The notes under the pieces: generated by a model | Told to the model about the DNA's origin: nothing | What the model saw: only the letters and a program-made list of their open reading frames with translations | Database searches by the model: none | Translations under genes and position numbers: made by a program | Shown here: positions 45,218 through 54,568 of the stretch, piece by piece | Layout: each line of letters opens with the position of its first letter | How positions within the stretch are numbered: the first letter of the stretch is position 1 | Source of the DNA: Sphaerisporangium viridialbum | GTDB lineage: Bacteria > Actinomycetota > Actinomycetes > Streptosporangiales > Streptosporangiaceae | Assembly: GCF_049674955.1 (NCBI RefSeq) | Contig: NZ_CP187232.1 | Coordinates: 8,370,001 to 8,434,000, forward strand | Reading direction: 5' to 3' | Length of the DNA: 64,000 nucleotides

Positions 45218-46054
45218 GTGAATCTGAGAGCCGAGGCGCGGGCCTTCGCGGCGAGTACGGTCAAGGAGTGGGCGGAGATCAGACGCTATCCCGTCGTCTT
45301 CGTCTCGCTCGGCGCCTGGGCCCTGATCCTGCCCTTAGCGTACGTCGCCCAGGCGAGCGGGTACGCGGGCGGTGACCCGCGGGCGACCGCAGCCTTCGCC
45401 GAACGCGCCGGGACCGGCCAGGTGGTCGGCTATCTGTACCTCGGTTGGGCCATCCATCTGTGGATCTCGGTCGTCCTGTGGGGACCGGGGATGCTGCTCC
45501 GCGAGGAGCGGCAGCGCGGCACCCTGGAGGCGATCTTCCTCACGCCCACGTCGCGGTTCACCGTCCTCTTCGGTCCCGCGCCCGCCCACCTCCTGCCCGC
45601 GCTGGTCGTCTTCGGCACGGTCTTCGCGGCCCTGCGCTTCGCGTTCGGGGTGCCCATCGGACCCGGTGAGCTCGCTCGTGGCCTGCTCGTCCTGGCGGCG
45701 GCCACCCCCGCCTTGCTGGCCATGGGCGCGGTCTTCGCGACCGCGGCCCTCCGCTTCCAGGACGCCGGCGGCGTGGTCCAGATCGTCCGCGGGCTGCTCA
45801 CCCTGCTGTGCGGGGTCACGTACCCGCTGGCGGTGCTTCCCGCATGGGCGCAACGGATCGGGGAGCTGCTGGCGCCGACGCACGTCATCGCCGAACTACG
45901 CGGAGCGGTCCTCGAAGGCGGGCGCTGGCAGCCGGACCGACTCGGCGTGATCGTCCTCGCCGTCTCGCCCGTCGTGCTGGCCATCGCCGCCATGGTGGTG
46001 TTCGCCGTGAGCATCAGGCACGCGCGGAGGACAGGAAGGCTCGGGTACCTCTGA
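45218..46054 (+). CDS. ABC-2 type permease (first)
   Basis: 278 residues from GTG 45218 with AGAGAGG 8 bases upstream. About six membrane segments: FVSLGAWALILPLAYVAQAS, a segment after GQVVGYLYLGWAI, AHLLPALVVFGTVFA, LLVLAAATPALLAMGAVF, a segment in the TLLCGVTYPLAVLP stretch, and IVLAVSPVVLAIAAMVVF. The loop REERQRGTLEAIFLTP is the usual ABC-2 coupling region. It pairs with the ATPase at 44144 and the second permease, whose ATG overlaps its stop codon by one base (TGATG). Confidence 0.88.
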   Translation: MNLRAEARAFAASTVKEWAEIRRYPVVFVSLGAWALILPLAYVAQASGYAGGDPRATAAFAERAGTGQVVGYLYLGWAIHLWISVVLWGPGMLLREERQRGTLEAIFLTPTSRFTVLFGPAPAHLLPALVVFGTVFAALRFAFGVPIGPGELARGLLVLAAATPALLAMGAVFATAALRFQDAGGVVQIVRGLLTLLCGVTYPLAVLPAWAQRIGELLAPTHVIAELRGAVLEGGRWQPDRLGVIVLAVSPVVLAIAAMVVFAVSIRHARRTGRLGYL

Positions 46055-46881
46055 TGCGAATCAGCCTCAGCGTCATCGCGGCGGTCGCGGCGCGGGAGCT
46101 CCGGGTGGCCGCCCGCTACCCTGTCAGCGTCGCCAACCTCCTGGTGCTCGTGCCCCTTTACCAGCTCGTCCTCCCGGCCCTTCTCCTCGGCGCGGCGTTC
46201 CTCGTCGCGGGCCGTGCCATCGGCCTCGCCGGCCTCACCGGCACCGCCGACCTGGCAGGCTGGCTCACGATCGGAATGGCGTTCAGCGCGCTCATCGTCG
46301 GGGTGACGTGGGGCGTGGCGAACGCGATCGAGACAGACCGGGAACTGGGAACAATCGAACACAGCTGGGCGGCGCCCGTCTCCCGTGACTCGCTGCTCCT
46401 CGGCTCCATAACGAGCAGCACCCTGCTCGCGGCAGTCGCCGCGCTGATCATGTTCGCCATGGGATGGCTGATCTTCGGCGCGTCGTACGGCGCTGGCCTG
46501 CTGCTGATCCCGCTGGCCGCCGCGCTGGCCCTGCCCGGCGTGGCGGGCCTCGGCTACCTCGTGGCCGCCCTCGTGCTGCGCTGGCGTCACGCGGGCGAGG
46601 TCGTGGACAGCTTGGGTTATGTCCTCGCGATGCTGGCCGGCGTCGCGTTCCCCGTCTCCGTGCTGCCCTCTGCGCTCCAGGCTGTCGCATACGCAATACC
46701 CGTGACCTGGGCCATCGACATTTCCCGGGCGACGGCGCTCGGGGCCACGCCCATCCGGCCTGCGCCCGTCGAGATCGGGTTACTGGTGGTCACGTCGGCT
46801 GCCTGGCTGCTCGCCGGGCGCTGGCAGTTCCTGCGCGTCGAGCGTCGCCTCCTGGCCGACGGGACGCTCGGCCAGCACTGA
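46054..46881 (+). CDS. ABC-2 type permease (second)
   Basis: 275 residues from ATG 46054, sharing one base with the preceding stop. About six hydrophobic segments, e.g. LLVLVPLYQLVLPALLLGA, WLTIGMAFSALIVGVTWGV and LGYVLAMLAGVAFPVSVLP. The loop ELGTIEHSWAAPVSRDSLLL is the ABC-2 coupling-helix region. With the first permease it would form a heterodimeric channel for the DrrA-like ATPase. It ends the long NRPS2-to-exporter operon; the frame open upstream is a shadow of the first permease. Confidence 0.87.
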   Translation: MRISLSVIAAVAARELRVAARYPVSVANLLVLVPLYQLVLPALLLGAAFLVAGRAIGLAGLTGTADLAGWLTIGMAFSALIVGVTWGVANAIETDRELGTIEHSWAAPVSRDSLLLGSITSSTLLAAVAALIMFAMGWLIFGASYGAGLLLIPLAAALALPGVAGLGYLVAALVLRWRHAGEVVDSLGYVLAMLAGVAFPVSVLPSALQAVAYAIPVTWAIDISRATALGATPIRPAPVEIGLLVVTSAAWLLAGRWQFLRVERRLLADGTLGQH

Positions 46882-46968
46882 GCGCATGGCCGGTACCGAG
46901 ATCATGACCGGCGCGAAGGGCACGGCCGGCACGGCGTCCTATTCGAGAAGCACGGCTGCCGAGAGGAC

Positions 46969-47862
46969 ATGACGCGGATGCACGTGAATGGATCCACCGA
47001 CGCCGGCGATCGGCCCGTGTGCGAGCGCGAACCGGAAGATCGTGAGGCGGTCCCGTACGGCGATCCCCTCGCCGCAGGCGGCAGGTCGCCGTATCTGGCG
47101 TACGGTCGCATCGACCTGTTGCTGTCGCTGCAGCGCCCTCGCACGGACATGCCGGCCGAGTTGTGCTTCGTCGTCGTGTGGCAGATCCAGGAACTGCTTT
47201 TCAAGCTGCTGCGGGAGGAGTTCGCGGCCGCCCGCGACCAGCTCGTGGCCGACCGCGTTCCCGACGCGCTGTGGACGCTGCGCCGCGCCGTGCCCGCGCA
47301 GCGGCTCCTGGTGGACACCTGGGAGGTGCTGCGGGGGATCGGCCCTGACGAGTTCGCCGCCTTCCGTGCCCACTTCGGGGGCGCGTCCGGCGTCCAGTCC
47401 TTCATGTACCGCCGGTTGGAGTTCGTCCTGGGGGAGAAGACGGCCCGCGCGATCAGACCGTACGCCGACATCCCCGCGATCGCCGCCGAGCTGGCCGCCG
47501 ACCTGGCCGCCCCCAGCCTGTACGACGCGGCGCTCGGGCTACTCGCCCGGCGTGCCGGACTCGTGCCGCCGGACCACCTCAATCGAGATCTGACGCGGCC
47601 ATACGAGCCGCGCCCCGAGGTGGAGCGGGCGTGGGCGGCGGTCTACCGCCCCGACGGGGACGGCGAACTGCGCCTGATGGCCGAGACCTTGAGCGACGTC
47701 TCCTACGAGTTCGGCCGCTGGCGCTCTGTGCACCTGCTCGTGACGGAGCGGATGATCGGTGGCAAACCGGGCTCCGGCGCCAGCGCCGGGATCGCCTGGC
47801 TGCGGCAGAACGCCGATCGCCGTCTGTTCCCCGAGCTCTGGACGGCGCGGGACTTGCTCTGA
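46969..47862 (+). CDS. Tryptophan 2,3-dioxygenase
   Basis: 297 residues from ATG 46969; ATG 46978 is an alternative. Hallmarks of the haem enzyme: PYLAYGRIDLLLSLQ, then ELCFVVVWQIQELLFKLL (distal haem pocket), FGGASGVQSFMYRRLEFVLG, and the C-terminal RWRSVHLLVTERMIGGKPGS with GASAGIAWLR. It opens the indole ring of Trp to N-formylkynurenine. Inside NRPS clusters such enzymes usually make a kynurenine or anthranilate-type building block, as in the daptomycin and actinomycin pathways, so a Trp-derived unit may be in the product. Convergent with the P450 gene, 26 bases apart. Confidence 0.9.
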   Translation: MTRMHVNGSTDAGDRPVCEREPEDREAVPYGDPLAAGGRSPYLAYGRIDLLLSLQRPRTDMPAELCFVVVWQIQELLFKLLREEFAAARDQLVADRVPDALWTLRRAVPAQRLLVDTWEVLRGIGPDEFAAFRAHFGGASGVQSFMYRRLEFVLGEKTARAIRPYADIPAIAAELAADLAAPSLYDAALGLLARRAGLVPPDHLNRDLTRPYEPRPEVERAWAAVYRPDGDGELRLMAETLSDVSYEFGRWRSVHLLVTERMIGGKPGSGASAGIAWLRQNADRRLFPELWTARDLL

Positions 47863-47888
47863 AGGACGCTCGAACGCAAGGCGGGCGC

Positions 47889-49196
47889 TCAGGCGTGGCT
47901 TCGCACCGCCCGCACCGGCAGGCTGCTGTAGCCGGAGAGGAAATTGGAGAAGACCCTGTTCCCCGGACCGGTTGGCTCGAAGTGGACCGCGAAGTCTCTG
48001 AGCAGCATCAGCAGGATGCGCAGCGCCGCCCGCCCCAGGTGGGCACCGACGCAGAAGTGCGGCCCGCGGCCGAGCGACAGGTGCCGGTTGGGCCACCGGG
48101 TGAGATCAAACGCCGACGGATCGGCGAACGCCCGCTCGTCGAAGTTGGCGGACGAGATCCACACTGTGACGATGTCCCCTGCCTGGATGCGCGCCCCTCC
48201 CAGCAGGGTGTCGCTCACGGCGTGGCGACCGAGGTGCATGGCGGGTGCCGTCCAGCGCAGGACCTCCTCCACGGCATGGTCGGCGGAGACGGTGCCCGCT
48301 AGCAAGGCCCGCCACTGCGCCGGGTGCTCGATGAGACTCTGGACGGCGCCGCCGGCGACCATACGGCTCGATTCGTCGCCGCCGATCAGTACGCTGTAGC
48401 AGTTGGCCGCGATCTCCTCGGCGGTCAACGGGCCGCCGGGAGGGGTGGCGGCGCCCAGGGCGCTCACGAGGTCGTCGCCGCCATCGGAGCGCCGGCGGCG
48501 GGCCAGCGTGTGGAAATAGGCCAGGATCTCGCTGCGGGCGACCATCGCGTCCCATTCGGTCGTCTTGCCCGTGTCCGAGCTGAGCGCCATCTTGCTCCAG
48601 GCCAGCAGGGCCGGCCGGTCGGATTCGGGGACCCCCATCAGTTCGCAGACCGTCGCGATCGGCACGTGGTCCGCGACATCGGCCATGAAGTCGAACTCGC
48701 CCTGGGCGACGGCGCGGGCCAGCAGGCTCCGGGTCCGCTCGCGTACGCCGGCGAGAACCGGCGCGAGCACGTTCGGCGCCAGCACTGTCCGGAGGAGGTG
48801 GCGAATCTCCCTGTGCCGCGGGCCGTCGCTGACCCCGGCCATCCGCCCTGACGCGGAGTCACCGCCCTTGAGCAGGGTGGCCAGCACGTTCCCCCCGCAG
48901 GAGGTGAACCGGTCGGGGGCGGAGCAGACCTCGGTTCCCTCGGCGTGCGTCACGACGACCCAGAATCCCGGCCGGTCAGGGCCCTCCGGATGCCAGTGCA
49001 CCGGCGCGGCGTCGCGGAGCGCACGCCACATAGGGCGCATGCCGTCTCCCACGAAGGTCCGCGGGTCGGTGAGGTCGACCGTTATTCTCGGCGGCCCGTT
49101 GACCCCCGCTTCGCGCTCAGGGCCCGCGGGCACCTCCGGCGGGCATGCCGACTCCGAACCCGCTCGTCGCGGGTGAGCACTCTCCGATTCGGCCAT
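47889..49196 (-). CDS. Cytochrome P450
   Basis: 435 residues from ATG 49196, which has GGAGG 9 bases upstream; the frame is open further upstream but overlaps LanB3 and lacks protein character. I-helix region SVLIGGDESSRMVAGG, ExxR motif in EEVLRWTAPA, and haem-binding loop HLSLGRGPHFCVGAHLGRAA with the Cys ligand. The I-helix has GGDES rather than the common AGxET, a variant seen in some P450s of biosynthetic clusters. Probably hydroxylates a building block or the peptide. Divergent from LanB3; the gap carries the cluster palindrome. No ferredoxin gene is adjacent. Confidence 0.92.
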   Translation of the reverse strand: MAESESAHPRRAGSESACPPEVPAGPEREAGVNGPPRITVDLTDPRTFVGDGMRPMWRALRDAAPVHWHPEGPDRPGFWVVVTHAEGTEVCSAPDRFTSCGGNVLATLLKGGDSASGRMAGVSDGPRHREIRHLLRTVLAPNVLAPVLAGVRERTRSLLARAVAQGEFDFMADVADHVPIATVCELMGVPESDRPALLAWSKMALSSDTGKTTEWDAMVARSEILAYFHTLARRRRSDGGDDLVSALGAATPPGGPLTAEEIAANCYSVLIGGDESSRMVAGGAVQSLIEHPAQWRALLAGTVSADHAVEEVLRWTAPAMHLGRHAVSDTLLGGARIQAGDIVTVWISSANFDERAFADPSAFDLTRWPNRHLSLGRGPHFCVGAHLGRAALRILLMLLRDFAVHFEPTGPGNRVFSNFLSGYSSLPVRAVRSHA

Positions 49197-49310
49197 GCTC
49201 ACTGCCTCCAGACGGACGAAGGCGCCCGGGACGGGCGGGGGACCACCAGGTCGCGGGACACCCGTTTCGGAGGGTATGGCAGCCGGCCCGCCCCGTCCGC
49301 CGTAATCGCC

Positions 49311-49334
49311 GTCGTGGCGACAAGTCGCCACGAC
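49311..49334. promoter_or_regulatory. Inverted repeat, candidate cluster operator
   Basis: GTCGTGGCGAC and GTCGCCACGAC form an 11-bp perfect inverted repeat around two bases. The core TGGCGACAAGTCGCCA (49315-49330) differs by one base from the palindrome at 30753-30768. It lies in the 211-bp gap between the divergent P450 and LanB3 genes. Confidence 0.7.
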
Positions 49335-49407
49335 GGTCCCCGCCTCTGGCCATGTCTGAGTAAGCACGGCGAGCATGGGGGGACGTTGCGCACGGAACCG
49401 GAGGCAC

Positions 49408-51705
49408 ATGTCGAAAGCGTGGCGATTGCTGCCCGACGCCGTAGTTCGCAGCGCCGGCCTGCCCGTCGAGCGGCTTCTCGCGCTGGGCGACCCTGAGGCG
49501 GCCGAGGCGGTGCTTGCCAGCCCACCGGAACGCCGTGACAAGATGTGGGAGCGATGGGCGCGCGCCAGTGCCGACCGGCTCATCGAGTTGTCGGAGCACG
49601 ATGTCTTCCACCGGGCCCTGCTCTGGCAGAACCCGGGAGTCCTCGAACGGGTGTGCGCCTGGTTCAGCCGTCACGCGGGAGACGAACGCAGGAACGCGGT
49701 GTGGCGGCGCAACGAGGACCTGCTCGCACGGTACGCGCAGCGCTACTGCGCGAGGAACGAGACCATCGGCTTCTTTGGCCCCGCGGTGTGGGCCCTCTTC
49801 GACGACGCGACCGCCCATGCCGAGATCGTGCCCGGGCCGGAGATCGTCGCGCGCCGGGAGATCTTCTTCGAGGACTGGCTGATGGACGACCTCGGAGCGC
49901 TGCTGGCGGAGAACGACCTCCTGCGCCGCCACCTTCCGCCCGCTCGCCCGGCGGGACTCATGGTCAGCGGCGGGTTCGCCGTACGCTCCGGAGCCGCCCC
50001 GCGGCGACTGGCGCCCGTGGAGGCGGCCGTCCTCGCCACGGCGGACGGGTCGCGGTCCGCCCGCACAATAGCCGCCGACCTGCGCTGGCGTGGGGTGGCG
50101 GGAGTGCGGGGCGAGAGCGATGTGCTCGACGTGCTGGAGCGACTGCGAGAGCACGAGTTGATCCGCTGGCGGCCGCCGGTGCCGCAGAATCGGCGGCCGG
50201 AGGTCGCGCTCCGCGACCGGCTGAGAGCGCTCCCCGCCTCCCAGGAGCGCGACGAGGCATTGGACATCCTGCGGCGGTTCGACGAGGCGCGGACGCGGAT
50301 CGCCGCCGCAGACCGGCCCGAGGCGCTGGCCCACGCGCTCGCCGGGATGGACCTCCTCGTCGAGGAAATCACCGGCGCGTCGGCGCGACACACTCGTGAT
50401 CGGCGACCGCTGGGCCGCAGCGCCGTTTTCGAGGAGTGCGAGCGCGATGTCAGGGTGGTGATGGGCAGGTCCATCGTCGATGCGCTGCTGCCGCCGGTGA
50501 CCGTGGTCCTGGAAAGCGCGAAATGGCTCACATGGCGTTTCGGCCAGTGCCTTGAGGCGCTGTTCGCGGATCTGTACGACCGGTTCGCCGGTGGAGCGCA
50601 AGGCGTGCCCGTGCCGCTGGGCCCGCTGGTCGCGGAGTTCCTCGATCGTCGGCTCGATCCAGCGTGGTTCGGCCATGTTCTGGAGGAGTTCCAGGACTGC
50701 TGGGCCGCGGTGCTGGCCGTCGAACCCGGGGTCCGCCGACTCCAGTTCGGGGCAGAAGACCTCGCGGAACGGGTTCGGGCCGCGTTTCCCGCACCCCCTC
50801 CCACCTGGTACGGAGCGGCCTACCACAGCCCAGATGTGATGCTGGCCGCGGCAGATGCCGAGGCGGTGGCCCGAGGCGAATTCGAGCTGGTCATGGGAGA
50901 GTTGCACCTTGCCGGGCTGACGTACGACGCCGAGACGTTCACCCTGTTCCACCCGGAGGAGAGCAGGCTCCGCGACGCTGTCGAGGATGCCTTGTCCACG
51001 CACCCCAGGGTGGTGCCCGCCTATCCGCGGTCGCCCGAGTTCACCGGTCGCGACTCGCCCAACTCGACGCTGACCTCCGGGCTCTTCTGGTACTTGACCT
51101 TCGGGAGCGCGGACGACTCGCGCTCTGTCCCGCCGGGAAGACGGCTCGATCTCGTCGATATGATCGCGATCAGGGACGGGGACATCGAGATCCGGACCGC
51201 GGAGGGACTGCGCCTCGGTGTGCTCGACGTCCTAGGCGAGATGGCGTACGAGAGCGTCGTCGATCTGTTCCACCCGCTGCGCCCGGCCGCGCACACGCCG
51301 CGGGTCACCGTGGACCGGCTGGTCATCTCCAGGGAGACATGGCGGCTGGCCGCGGACGACGTGCCGGGGGTGGCCGAGGACGGTGAGGCGGCGGCTTTCG
51401 TGGCGCTGCGGCGCTGGGCCCGTGACCAGGGGCTGCCTCGATTCGTCTTCTGGCGCGCCGCGTCCCAGGACAAACCGGTCTACCTGGACTTCGACAGCCC
51501 GCTGTTCGTCAACAACTTCCTGTCCGCGGTCAGGCGCATACGCCGTCGCGGCGGCGGACTCATCCGGCTGACGGAAATGCTCCCAGCCCCTGAGCAGGCG
51601 TGGCTCCCCGATGCCGAGGGTCACGCCTACACCAGCGAACTGCGCCTCGGGTTCGTCTACGCGGGCGGAGACACGTCTCCCGACAGATCAGCGGCCACGG
51701 GGTGA
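49408..51705 (+). CDS. LanB3: lantibiotic-dehydratase-like protein, glutamylation-domain type
   Basis: 765 residues from ATG 49408, preceded closely by GGAGG. Landmarks shared with LanB2: LLWQNPGVLERVCAW, RYCARNETIGFFGPAVW, EIFFEDWLMDDL, YGAAYHSPDVMLAA, FELVMGELHLAGLTYDAETF, HTPRVTVDRLVISRETWRL, RFVFWR and KPVYLDFDSPLF. Like the other two it stops where the N-terminal domain of LanB enzymes ends and has no elimination domain. The His of the RYHAR motif in LanB2 is Cys here. It is transcribed alone, divergent from the P450, from a promoter with the cluster palindrome. Downstream are only decayed genes. Confidence 0.82.
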   Translation: MSKAWRLLPDAVVRSAGLPVERLLALGDPEAAEAVLASPPERRDKMWERWARASADRLIELSEHDVFHRALLWQNPGVLERVCAWFSRHAGDERRNAVWRRNEDLLARYAQRYCARNETIGFFGPAVWALFDDATAHAEIVPGPEIVARREIFFEDWLMDDLGALLAENDLLRRHLPPARPAGLMVSGGFAVRSGAAPRRLAPVEAAVLATADGSRSARTIAADLRWRGVAGVRGESDVLDVLERLREHELIRWRPPVPQNRRPEVALRDRLRALPASQERDEALDILRRFDEARTRIAAADRPEALAHALAGMDLLVEEITGASARHTRDRRPLGRSAVFEECERDVRVVMGRSIVDALLPPVTVVLESAKWLTWRFGQCLEALFADLYDRFAGGAQGVPVPLGPLVAEFLDRRLDPAWFGHVLEEFQDCWAAVLAVEPGVRRLQFGAEDLAERVRAAFPAPPPTWYGAAYHSPDVMLAAADAEAVARGEFELVMGELHLAGLTYDAETFTLFHPEESRLRDAVEDALSTHPRVVPAYPRSPEFTGRDSPNSTLTSGLFWYLTFGSADDSRSVPPGRRLDLVDMIAIRDGDIEIRTAEGLRLGVLDVLGEMAYESVVDLFHPLRPAAHTPRVTVDRLVISRETWRLAADDVPGVAEDGEAAAFVALRRWARDQGLPRFVFWRAASQDKPVYLDFDSPLFVNNFLSAVRRIRRRGGGLIRLTEMLPAPEQAWLPDAEGHAYTSELRLGFVYAGGDTSPDRSAATG

Positions 51706-51719
51706 AGGGAGGTGAGAAT

Positions 51720-52290
51720 ATGCGCGTTGTCGTCGTCGTGGGCGACCTGCCCGGCCAGAGACGGATTTTCGAAGCCCCTGACGGAGCGATGTCTCTCCAG
51801 GTGAGTGGCCACACCACGCTGGGCGACCTGCTCCGCGCCATGACAACCCGCGCTGACGTGGCCGCGAGCCGTTGCACGACGCTCGCCCGGATACCATTGG
51901 ACGCCGCTGCCAGGCATCTCGCTCCGGCGAAGCCGGGAACTCGCCGCCCTCGTCGCCGCGGTGCCCCTGCTCTCGTATTCACCCAGGCTCACCCCTCATG
52001 AGATCCTGAGCCTCGCGCGGGCAGGGATCCGTGGCTATGTCCCTTGGGGAGAGCCGGCCTCGGGCATCGTCGGCGCGATCCACGCCGTCGCCACAGGCGG
52101 CTGCTACCTTCCGGCTCGCGCGGCCGGCGACGTCTTCCAGGCGGCTGTCTTAGCCGAAACGAACCGTGAACCGCGCTGGGTGCGGTGGAATGGGCGGAGC
52201 CTCTGGCCGACGGTCTGGAAGTTTGACGAAGATCAGGGCCATACATCCACTTTTCAGACGGTCCCGATCCGCCAGACGCGAGGCCCCCCG
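51720..52290 (+). pseudogene. Degenerate NarL-type response-regulator receiver domain
   Basis: Begins ATG 51720, 14 bases after LanB3, with GGGAGGTGAG upstream. Frame 1 reads MRVVVVVGDLPGQRRIFEAP, DGAMSLQVSGHTTLGDLLRAM and then loses similarity. From about 51865 the next frame continues the receiver pattern: RRSPGYHWTPLPGISLRRSR, ELAALVAAVPLLSYSPRLTP, LARAGIRGYVPWGE and IVGAIHAVATGGCYLP. The phospho-acceptor Asp is not evident and no HTH follows. I read it as a frameshifted receiver. The alternative is an intact 93-residue protein ending at 52001. Confidence 0.45.
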
Positions 52291-52291
52291 C

Positions 52292-52520
52292 GGAGTTCAT
52301 CGCGCAGATGCGGCGGCTCGGGGCGTGGTCAGGACTGACGTTCCGGCAGGTGGAAGCGAGCAGCCGCGGCGGGCCGGTCGCTGCCCTACAGCACGCTCCT
52401 GGGCGCGCTCCGCCGTACCACTTTGCCACGAGACGAACTCGTCGTGGCATTCGTGCACGCCTGCGGGTGCTCTGAGGAAGAGGCCGCGTTATGGCGAAGC
52501 GTGCGCACGCGCTGGCCATG
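52292..52520 (+). pseudogene. Frameshifted XRE-type HTH remnant
   Basis: One frame gives EFIAQMRRLGAWSGLTFRQV; after a shift near 52375 the next gives SLPYSTLLGALRRTTLPRDE, then LVVAFVHACGCSEEEA. Joined, these form the N-terminal XRE-like domain common in actinobacterial signalling proteins (pattern WSGLTYRQLE ... LPRSTLADAL ... LPRPELLAAFVRACG, from memory). The sequence from 52520 to 52870 shows nothing I can identify. Confidence 0.55.
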
Positions 52521-52870
52521 GGCGAGCGGCGGCCGACGCCGTGCGTTGAGCCGGATTCCGCCACGCGTACGGCCTACTGCGGCGAGCGAGGCGGCAATCA
52601 GGCGGACCGGTTCTGGCTGGAGCCTGCGGACACAGGAGTGGGTGGCCACCGAATCAGGGGCGCCCACAGCGACCAGTGCATGGCGCATCCGCTCACGTCC
52701 GGTCGCGATCTGATCCCTCTGTGGCTGCCTCTCTGTACCCCCGGGGGCTACGGAACTGATCTTCATCTTCGAGCCGGACACCGACCTCGACTTACGCGGC
52801 ACAGAGCACGGACGAGGTCACCGCGGTCGATCGGCGGTTGTGAGATCGGTGCCGGCGGAGAGCGGGGCTC

Positions 52871-53842
52871 TCACCGTCTGTCGTGAATGTGGCGGTACTG
52901 ACTGGGCGGTGTTCCGTAGGTGGCGCGGAAGGCACGGCTGAAGTGCGCCGAACTGGTGAACCCCCACTTGCGGGCGATCGCGTGAACGGGGTAGGAGCGG
53001 AGTCGGGGGTCGGCCAGATCCTGACGGCAGCGTTCCAGCCGGAGGTGCCGGATCCACGCCGACACCGTCATCTCGTTCTCGGTGAAGAGGTCGTGCAGAT
53101 GCCGTACCGAGATCTGGTGGGTGCTGGCTATGGTGGCCGGGGACAGGCGCGGGTCGCTCAGTCGCTGTTGGATGAAGTCACGGATCCGCAGCCGGAGCAG
53201 GTCTCGCTGCGTTTCGGGTCTTTGCGCCGAGGAACTGTCCAGGTGCCGTGCCAGGACGGCGGTGAGCAGGTCGGTGGTGAGCGAGGCCAGCCAGGGGGCG
53301 TCCTGGGAGTTGAACTCCTCAGCTTTTTCGACGAGGTCGGTCAGCCACCGCGCGAAGACGGCGCCCAAGCCCCGCCTCGCGGAGAAGGGAACGGCGGTGA
53401 TCCGGTCAGCCGCGTCCGAGAGGATAGGAAGCGCCTGCCGGGGGATCTGGACGACCAGGGTCGAGGTGTTCTCTTGCGCGCACCTACGCCAGCCATCAAA
53501 GGGCCGGGATGTGTCGAACAAAGCGAACTCGCCCGTGCCAAAGATGGCCTCGCGCCCGGCTTGGCGCAGCGCCGCATCCCCGACGAGGATGAGCGTGACC
53601 ACGAATTCCTCCGGGTCGTTCCGCTGGATCAGCGCCGGGGGCCTGCACACCTGAAACGAACCGTGAGCCAGCGCATAAATCTGCAGGCGCCCCATGTCCA
53701 CCCGTCGGCCACGGATGCGGAAGCCGCTTTCCTTTTCGCTGTGGACCAAGACTGGGGCCTGGAATAGAGGTTTCGCCTCTTGCCAGTACCCAAAGCGCTC
53801 TCCTGAGGCGAGTGCTTCAATATTTAACTCGGAGACCTGCAA
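52871..53842 (-). CDS. AraC-family regulator (AraC_binding_2 type)
   Basis: About 323 residues from TTG 53842, which follows AGAGG with 6-base spacing and matches the usual length; the frame is open to 54106 but that extension has no family character. N-terminal cupin-like sensor with ERFGYWQEAK near the start and EFALFDTSRPFDGWRRC, the AraC_binding_2 signature. C-terminal pair of HTH motifs: LSPATIASTHQISVRHLHDL, FTENEMTVSAWIRHLRLERC, then IARKWGFTSSAHFSRAFRAT and YGTPPSQYR. It lies in the decayed distal part of the island, 1.2 kb beyond LanB3, and may regulate the cluster or be unrelated. The inducer is unknown. Confidence 0.85.
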   Translation of the reverse strand: MQVSELNIEALASGERFGYWQEAKPLFQAPVLVHSEKESGFRIRGRRVDMGRLQIYALAHGSFQVCRPPALIQRNDPEEFVVTLILVGDAALRQAGREAIFGTGEFALFDTSRPFDGWRRCAQENTSTLVVQIPRQALPILSDAADRITAVPFSARRGLGAVFARWLTDLVEKAEEFNSQDAPWLASLTTDLLTAVLARHLDSSSAQRPETQRDLLRLRIRDFIQQRLSDPRLSPATIASTHQISVRHLHDLFTENEMTVSAWIRHLRLERCRQDLADPRLRSYPVHAIARKWGFTSSAHFSRAFRATYGTPPSQYRHIHDRR

Positions 53843-54246
53843 ACCACACCTCTGAATCAGACTCACGAGCAATGATCGAAACCTGTAAGTCTGCCGGAAG
53901 GGGAATACTTCCGGATCATCCGTTGAAGGTTTCGAGATAAGGGCGACGCGCCAACGACGGTCGGAAAGGCGCACCTGAGGAGCCCGGCTACGACAAATAG
54001 ACCCTCGCAGACAGTTACGTCCAACGGCCTCATCTTCGGAGGCAGCGGCGGCGAAGGCTGCTATTGCGTAGGTCCCTGCGGTAGCAGCACCATTCGGAGG
54101 GCCCAACTTCTGCGACTACCGGGAGTGCTTCGGAGTCATCCTCATTGCCCCCTCGATAGTCGTCGAATGGAACCCTGAGTGGGATGAAACAGGAGCCCGC
54201 CGAGTGAACGTCGTACCGGGCAGGGACGAGGCTGGTCGTGACGTCC

Positions 54247-54522
54247 CTAAGGGCTTCCGGAAAGGGACTCAGAAGAATTTTGCGGGCTCGACAGGCTTAT
54301 ATTGAACTCTATGATCCTATGAATCCGTGGTAGGAGGAGGAGCTGCGTCAGCCCGGAGTAGCCCTTGGTCGGGAAGATGATCTCGCCGAAGTTGGCGGCG
54401 CGCCGTCGAAGGCGCGGGTGATGACCGACCGGCCCGGGGAACTTGTCGCTGCCCGCGAGCCGCTTGACGAGTCGCCGGATGGCCACGCCCCAGGCGTCGG
54501 CGAGGAAGTCGAAGTCGTTCAT
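54247..54522 (-). pseudogene. Truncated conserved protein, divergent to HTH fragment
   Basis: From ATG 54522: MNDFDFLADAWGVAIRRLVK, RLAGSDKFPGPVGHH, RRAANFGEIIFPTKGYSGLT. The start closely resembles a conserved actinobacterial protein that often sits next to YafY/WYL-type regulators (from memory), but the usual middle is shortened and the rest is lost. Probably dead. Confidence 0.45.
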
Positions 54523-54568
54523 GAGCGAGACCGTAGGGCAGGGCAACTGACAGGTAATGTCAGTGAAT

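Noticed and set aside
51720..52001. Candidate ribosomal precursor or scaffold peptide next to LanB3
   Set aside because: The N-terminus resembles a response-regulator receiver and similarity continues in the next frame, so a broken receiver is more likely; it lacks a recognisable leader/core layout.
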